Of a DNA stretch of 64,000 bases, positions 58,289 through 64,000 are shown piece by piece. Under the pieces are notes generated by a model. That model worked only from the letters and a program-made list of their open reading frames with translations. It had not been told where the DNA came from and did no database searches. The stretch spans positions 104,293,501 to 104,357,500 of the forward strand of contig NC_133026.1 of NCBI RefSeq assembly GCF_048771995.1, read 5' to 3'. The stretch comes from Taeniopygia guttata. Lineage: Eukaryota; Chordata; Aves; Passeriformes; Estrildidae. Position 1 is the first letter of the stretch. Each line of letters starts with the position of its first letter. The position numbers and the translations under genes were made by a program.

Positions 58289-58456
58289 TTAAAAATTCTG
58301 CTTATACAATTGAAGTGCTTTCCCAGCTATGTATTCAATGAACTCAGGACTCTTGGGATCTAAGTTGGGAGGAACTTTAATGGTGAAAGTAGGTGAAGTC
58401 AGAACGTTCACATCTACCACAGTTTCGTCTTTACTGGAGGGATCCCCGGGTACCAC
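58289..58456 (-). CDS. CLUL1: CLUL1 last coding exon
   Basis: Reads [40 protein letters not shown] and [15 protein letters not shown], then TAA at 58,289-58,291. Just after the stop comes atggtaagtt, which resembles a splice donor. The T run before the stop (attttt) means one base less would read NFKW then TAA, closer to the human length. The present stop is taken at face value. Confidence 0.88.
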   Translation of the reverse strand: MVPGDPSSKDETVVDVNVLTSPTFTIKVPPNLDPKSPEFIEYIAGKALQLYKQNF

Positions 58457-61400
58457 CTAGAAGAGATCAGTAGTTTAGACACCACAAACTGCTGTGTGCT
58501 TTCAGTTTTGTTTATATCTGCTGTGCCCACTATCTTTAATAGGGGAACATTAAATAGGGGAATATTTGAGACTTGTCTGCTTTCTTCTGAAAAGAAATCA
58601 CTTTCTTCTGAAAAGACTGTGGTTGTCTGAATTTGTGTAGGTGGTGGAAAGAGCTGACATGGCACTGCCAAGACCATGTTAAAGAACTGCATGTTAATGT
58701 TTATATCATGAGCTACACCTATAAAGAGCTTCTGTTCTCCTATTTAAAATTTCTGAACTGTCCCACTAAGTTAAATTCAACATTTGTGTGATTGAATTTC
58801 TTCATTCCTGTGTGTTTTTCTAAATCAGACTTAGTTCTGTAGCTTTATTTTCCTAGACCAGGTATCTCAGACTCAGTTGGGAAAATGTGCCTGGGTCCTG
58901 TTCCTATTTTGTGCTTTTTTTTTTTTTTTTTTTTTTTTTGGTGGATTGTACCATCATTTTGTATAAAGTTCTGGTAGTAATAGTAGTAATTCACTATATA
59001 TGAGTGGATTTCTGAGTTAGGAGAGAGAATAAGGTCTGTCTATCCAGGATAATGGATAGAATTTACCTTGGATGTATCTTTGTGTGTGCAGATATGTATT
59101 TACTGAAATATTGACCAATGCTGTCAAGCATGTGCAGCTTCCATTGCAAAAATCTGTATAACATTTGCCTTCTTTGAACTTTGGAATATATAAGTACAGA
59201 CACAGAGAGCTAGACATTCATCGATCCAGTGGAGGTGTGTTAGTGACTGGTGCAGTGCAATTTATCTGTGCAGGTAATCTGAGGCCAGTCAAAGCTGCTA
59301 GTGTCAATTTACTCTTATCAGACAGTGATTCAGGTTAGCCTGTCAGCCATCCATCAGACTAAAAGGATTTAGAGGAAAATAGTTTCTAATCTCAGGAGTT
59401 TCAGCTCATTGAGGGATTACCAAGCACACACAAATTCAAGATGAGTAGGGAAGTCATGCTGTAAAGCCAAACATTACACATGTATCAACATCCCCAGGCC
59501 TAAGGAGCGTAAACATGAGCAAAATGCAGTTTAAAGGCAGCAGTAGTTCCCTTCAGAAGACAACCCTTACCTTAACTATGTTGAAAATGTTTTCTGGTCC
59601 AATGGTCATGTTGGATAACTCAGACACCCATCCAAACCTTTCTTTCATTTTGTTCAGCAAGTAGGAAGTGTCCTCTGTGTGATGCCGAACCACCTGGAGA
59701 ATCTGCTCATACTGCTCCCCTGAGAGATTAACCAGCTTAAAGGCTTCATCAAACTTTATGTGCAGCTCAGGAACGTTTGGGCAATCTGTTAGAAAAGACA
59801 GTGTTATGTCTTGTACTTTGTCTTTTCTGTCTGAAGAAATGAAAACTGTAAAAAAGCCTAGGGAGGGGGCATGGGTCTTCAAATAATGCTGAAAAAAGTA
59901 GAATATTTTTTGCTTACTGATTATAGTAAATTTAGTTTAGACTCAATAAGTAAATGAATGCATTATCCCATTTGTTGTATTAAAGCCATTTAGCAAGTTT
60001 ATATAACATAATATAAGGTTTATATAATATTTCATGGCAATAGGTTTTCTGTTAATGCTAAATAAGATCTGGTAAATTTTACATATAGCAACTGCATAGT
60101 CTTCTTATACATTATGGGTCTTTTGTTAGCTCATATTCCATTATGAATCTATCCCAGGTATATAGACTGCAAGGCAGGGGCTGAGGGAGCAAAGTTCCTT
60201 CCACTGTAAGAGAAGTCCACGTGAGGAACCTTAACATATCTTAAGTGTGCAGGACCTGATGAGTCCAGAGGGAATTGGCTGATGTTGCCACTCTCCATGG
60301 TATTTGAAAAGTCATGGAAGAGAGGTGAAGTCTCTGGTAACTGGGAAAATGGAAATATTTAACTGATTTTTTTTTAAAAAGTGTTGTAAGATGGACCCTG
60401 AGGACTACCACTTTGTCAGCCTCACCTCTGTGCCTGGAAAGATTGTGGAACAGATCCTCAAGAAGTTCTGCTTAGGCACATGGAAGATAGGGAGGTAATT
60501 CGGGACAGCCAGCAGAGTGGCTTCACCAAGGGCAAGTCCTACCTGACCAGTCAGTGGCCTCCTATGATGGAATGATTCCATCAGTGGAGAAGGAAAGGGT
60601 AAGAGATGTCATTTATCTGTACTTCTGTAAGGCCATTAACGTGGTCCCCCACAACATCCTTCTCCTAAATTAGAGAGATAAGGATCTGATGGGTGGAATG
60701 TGTGGTGGATGAGGAATTGTGTGGATGGTCATATCCAGAGGGTAGTGGTCAGTGGCTTCATGCCCAGACAGGCATCATGGACAAGTGGTGTCCCTTAGGA
60801 GTCCATACTGGGACCAGTACCGTTTAATGTCTTCATCAATGACATGGGGATCAAGTGCACTCATGGCAGGCTCACAGAAGACACCAAGCTGACCGGTGTG
60901 GTTGACACACTCAGGGGTTGGGATGCCATGCAGAGGGACCTGGACAAGCTCATGAAGTGGGCCCAGGTGAACCTCATGAGGTTCAGCAAGGCCAAGTGCA
61001 AGGTGCTGCACCTGGGTTGTGGCAATTCCTATCAACACAAGCTGTAGGATGAACAGATTGAGAGCAGCCCTGCCAAGAAGGACTTGGGAGTACTGGTGGA
61101 TGAAAAGCTGGACATGAACTGGCCATGTGTGCTCACAGCCCAGAAAGCCAAACACATCCTGGGCTGCATCAAAAGAATCATGGTCAGCAGCTTGAGGGAG
61201 GTGATTTTGCCCCCCAACTCTTCTCTCGAAAGACCCCTGAAGTACTTCATCCAAGTCTGGATTCTTGTATTGGTTTGGCACAGCACAGCCTGGTTTTAGG
61301 TAGCAGGGGGCCACAAAGATGGTGAGAAGCTGCTGGAAGCTTCCCACCATGTCTGGCAGATCCAATTGTTGATGACTCAGAAGATGGCCAAAACTGGGCC

Positions 61401-63577
61401 AACGAGAGAGGCTGGTGGTGCCTCTGTGATGACATATTTAAGAAGAAAATAAAAACAAAGTCACAGGGTTTTGCTTCTAGTCAGGGAAGAGGAGGAAGTG
61501 AGAACATGTGAGGGAAACAACATGGAGACACCAAGGTCAGTGGAGAAGGAGGGGAGGAGGTGCTCCAGACACTGCAGCCAAGATTCCTCTGCAGGCTGTG
61601 GTGAGACCATGGTGAGGCAGCTGTGCCCCTGCAGCCCATGGGGATCCACGGGGGATGCGGAGATCCACCCACAGCCCATGGGGATCCACAGGGGATGCAG
61701 AGATCCTCCCACAGCCCATGGGGGAGGTGCCCATGCTGGAGTGGGTGGATGCCTGGAGGAGGCTGGGATCCATGGAAGACCTGATGGAGAGAGAAGGCCC
61801 CTGCTTGCAGGCTGGAGCAGCCTGTCCCTGGGCACCCCGTGGGAAGAGAGCCATGTCACAGCAGTTTTGGGAGGACTGTCTTCCTGTGGGAGAGACTCAT
61901 GTTGCAGCAAGTGTGGTATGACTGCTGCTTGTGAGAGTGGACCCATACCAGAGAAGTTCATGGAGAACTGTCTGCTGAGGGAGGGACTCCACAGCATCAC
62001 AGGGGAAGGACTCCTCTCCCAGAGCAATGGAAGAAAATCTCAGTGATGAACTGAACCAAAAAAACCCCCATGTCCTGCACTATTGGTGGGAAGGAGGGAG
62101 GGGCTGGGGGAAGAAGGCATTTTAAGGACTTATTTTACTTCTCATTATCCTCCTCTGTTTCTGTTAATGATAAATTTCACTTTGCAATTAAAGTTGAGCC
62201 CTTTTTGCCCTTGAAATATTTATCCTGGTCCTTATCTCACTCATTAAGCCTTCATTAATTTTTTTTCTTTTCCCTCCTTTGCCCAGCCGTGACAGGGGAG
62301 GGTGAGCAAGTGACTCTCATGGGTGCTTGGCGTTGGGCCAGTGTCAAACCACAACAACTTCTCAGCACAGAATGACGTGGACCTGTTGGAGCAAGTGCAG
62401 AGGAGAGCCACAAAAACTGTTAGAGGATGGGAGCACCTCTCCTATTTATTAGGACAGGCTGAGAGAGCTGGGGTTATTCAGCCTGAAGAAGAGAAGATTC
62501 TGGGGACACTTACTATGGCCTTTGAATATAATTTGTGACCATCAGCCTGTAAGAAAGATGGGGACAAGAGGTAATGATTTTAAACTGAAAGAGGGTGGAT
62601 TTAGATGGTATGTAAGATTTTACAATAAGGGTATTGAAACACTGAAACAAACTGTACAGAATTTGTAGATGTCCCATCCCTGGAAACATTTAAGGTCAGG
62701 TTCTGCGGGGCTTTGAGCAGTATGATCTAGATGAAGATGTCCCTGCTGATTTCTGGGGGTTTGGTCTAGATGACTTGTAAAGGTCCCTTTAATCCCAAAT
62801 TATTATATGCTGCAGTGGGAGTTTTCCCCACTTATCACTTCTAGGTGATAAGTCTGAAGGTTTTTCAGGTGCCCATGGATGGTTTTGACAGAGCTCTGTC
62901 ATCTCCTTATATACTAACATATAGTCCCCTTTTTCTCCTTCATGTCAGTTCTATTTGCAGACAAGGTTCAACAAAAAGTAATTACAGGCTCTTCAGCACC
63001 CGCTTTCATTGTGAGGAGCTGAATGGTACCTGAGGTTACACCTGCTTGTCAGCAGGAGAAGTGATTGTCAGGAGTTTGAGCTTCTCCTCACTTTCTGCTC
63101 AGCACTGCTGACCCAGGCAGGATCGACTGCCTGACATCTTGCTTCTCTGCAGGATGGCAGCTCTAAAAAAATACCTGTATATTTTGTTATAGGCTGTGGG
63201 ACGTCTCTTTGGAGCACCAGTGGTATGTTAAGAGCTGAGCTATACTGACACTCTGTGGAGACAGTGGGGAAAGCTAATTGAAATCATCTGGCATGAGGAA
63301 TGGTTATTGTAGCCGTGGTTACAGTAAAAACTCAATAACTAAATGTTAATTCCAGTAGAAAATTAAAACCTCAAAATCTATAAACCAGTAATCAATGCAT
63401 TACATAAAGAAAAAAAAAAAAAGGAAAATAGTTATTTACCATGCAAAAGATTGTCTTGACATTTCTGGCATCTCTCATGAAACTGTGGGCATCCAGAGGA
63501 GTTCTCCCGGAGCTCCCTGCACTGAAGTCTCTGGTGTCCTGACACATTTTTTGAAAACATGCCACTTCTGTCAGGAT
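58289..63577 (-). CDS. CLUL1: CLUL1, clusterin-like protein 1 (three 3' coding exons; 5' part outside window)
   Basis: CLUL1 is a secreted clusterin relative, in mammals expressed mainly in retinal cone photoreceptors. Three exons in transcript order, 63577-63440, 59785-59571 and 58456-58289, read as one in-phase C-terminal part of about 173 residues. Sequence such as [18 protein letters not shown] followed by [20 protein letters not shown] matches human CLUL1 ([20 protein letters not shown]). It also holds the five-cysteine cluster of the clusterin family. FGWVSEL and [12 protein letters not shown] follow. The end is [16 protein letters not shown], close to human GYVVAKALQHFKEHF. Signal peptide and N-terminal exons lie past position 64,000. 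Same strand as TYMS, tail towards the TYMS promoter, as in other amniotes. Confidence 0.93.
58457..59570 (-). other. CLUL1: CLUL1 intron between the last two coding exons
   Basis: About 1.1 kb. It contains a T24 run at 58,915-58,938 (plus strand) and a direct duplication of a ctttcttctgaaaaga unit near 58,580-58,616. No other feature is recognised. Confidence 0.75.
58915..58938. repeat. Poly(T) tract, 24 nt
   Basis: Uninterrupted T24 on the plus strand, A24 on the CLUL1 strand, inside the intron. Confidence 0.9.
59571..59785 (-). CDS. CLUL1: CLUL1 exon, coiled C-terminal region
   Basis: A 215-nt exon reading [59 protein letters not shown] and [13 protein letters not shown]. It contributes the fifth Cys of the motif and sequons NLS and NMT. 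Donor GTAAGG, phase 0. Confidence 0.94.
60170..61265 (+). mobile_element. CR1 LINE, reverse-transcriptase part (left piece)
   Basis: Matches the 3' half of CR1 ORF2 on the plus strand, antisense to CLUL1. Readable pieces include gggaattggctgatgttgcc, [90 protein letters not shown] and [20 protein letters not shown]. The catalytic FADD of the RT is replaced (LTED) and stops and frameshifts are present, so it is dead. The copy is interrupted at about 61,265 and resumes at about 62,357. Confidence 0.92.
61266..62356 (+). mobile_element. ERV LTR (avian ERVL-like), solo, nested in the CR1 (fossil)
   Basis: An approximately 1.09 kb block splits the CR1 at the point where its RT reading reaches the CIQFW-like motif. 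It starts near tgtattggtttggcac and ends near tcaaaccacaaca. It has features of a well-known avian LTR family: aggtagcagggggccac, catatttaagaag, tandem cagcccatggggatccac units (about 61,635-61,730), ggactccacagcatcac, gtgatgaactgaacc, and a 3' part with aattaaagttgagcc and cccagccgtgacaggggagg. No internal genes are attached. The insertion is younger than the CR1 it interrupts, but itself diverged. The family name is from memory of avian repeats. Confidence 0.85.
62357..62812 (+). mobile_element. CR1 LINE, 3' end (right piece)
   Basis: Continues the same CR1 after the [42 protein letters not shown], then the 3'UTR with gatttagatggtatgtaaga, catccctggaaacatttaag and the terminal ggtctagatgacttgtaaag, tcccaaattattatatg. 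The two pieces together make one approximately 1.55 kb 5'-truncated element. Confidence 0.9.
63440..63577 (-). CDS. CLUL1: CLUL1 exon with four cysteines of the clusterin motif
   Basis: A 138-nt exon reading [20 protein letters not shown] and on to [26 protein letters not shown]. Acceptor TTCTAG, donor GTAAAT, phase 1 at its end. NVS and NSS are potential N-glycosylation sequons. Confidence 0.9.
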
Positions 63578-64000
63578 CTAGAATGAAGTAATAGTATTTT
63601 TAGACTGCTGTTAAATTTAGAGTCTTTATAAGTATGCATTCATTACTGAGTCTGAGTGCTAGAATATAATTTCTTGTCCTTAATCCAAAGTATTTTGCAT
63701 AAATACCTTTCCCTACCCCTCCACTTCCCCTCCTCCCCACAAAAATAAAAGGAATAAATTTTTAAAAAGTAGAAGTCAGGAGAAGATTCAAATCATGTTT
63801 TCTTTCAAGGAATTCATGCTGTAGTATATTCATTTTTAAAGACCTAGGAGTGTATTCCCCAGACATAACCAAACAATTGCTAATATTATTACACATTATT
63901 AGTAGTACATGTGAATTCTGGTAAGATCTTTTTGACCCTTAGAAGTCAAGATGTTTAATAATCACACACAGTTACATGAGAACATTGTAACTAAGTCTGC
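63578..64000 (-). other. CLUL1: CLUL1 intron, running off the window
   Basis: AT-rich intronic sequence upstream of the acceptor at 63,578. No exon is visible before the window ends. Confidence 0.75.

Larger units (their letters stand above)
59786..63439 (-). other. CLUL1: CLUL1 intron containing nested repeats
   Basis: A 3.65 kb intron between the clusterin-motif exon and the next exon. More than half is the CR1/LTR nest (60,170-62,812). The flanks (59,786-60,169 and 62,813-63,439) are unique-looking with no recognised feature. Confidence 0.8.

Noticed and set aside
61461-62046. Open frames of about 190 codons on both strands
   Set aside because: They fall wholly inside the LTR with its short tandem units; LTRs of this family are not protein-coding.

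Overview
The window is vertebrate nuclear DNA from a bird. Introns are long and canonical (GT..AG), the dispersed repeats are CR1 LINEs and avian-type ERV LTRs, and the protein-coding exons read as avian orthologues. The gene order YES1 - (ENOSF1) - TYMS - CLUL1 matches the conserved block known from amniotes (human chromosome 18p11.32). The repeat types suggest Neoaves, perhaps a songbird or relative, but I cannot fix the species.

Layout. (1) Positions 1-24,830, plus strand: most of YES1, a Src-family tyrosine kinase. The window opens inside the intron before the first coding exon. All 11 coding exons are present and join to a 541-residue protein, followed by a roughly 2.1 kb 3'UTR. (2) 24,830-46,090: a gene-poor, AT-rich stretch where ENOSF1 should lie. 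Only three recognisable ENOSF1 exon relics remain (38,477-38,623; 42,998-43,111; about 43,283-43,397). They are in the expected order and strand but have lost active-site residues, splice donors and reading frame, so ENOSF1 looks like a unitary pseudogene. A solo ERV LTR sits between relics 1 and 2. (3) 46,090-54,400, minus strand: the complete thymidylate synthase gene TYMS, 7 exons and 302 codons, with a CpG-rich promoter containing a duplicated E2F-like site. A CR1 remnant lies just upstream. (4) 58,289-64,000, minus strand: the last three coding exons of CLUL1 (clusterin-like 1); the 5' part lies beyond the window. One large CLUL1 intron holds a CR1 LINE into which an ERV LTR has inserted.

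Functionally the three live genes are unrelated neighbours: signalling (YES1), dTMP synthesis (TYMS) and a secreted clusterin relative (CLUL1). In mammals ENOSF1 is transcribed convergently with TYMS and overlaps its 3' end; here the ENOSF1 end of that arrangement is not recognisable. That is the most notable biological observation. The next are a possible N-terminally extended TYMS start and the tandem E2F-like repeat that this extension would span.
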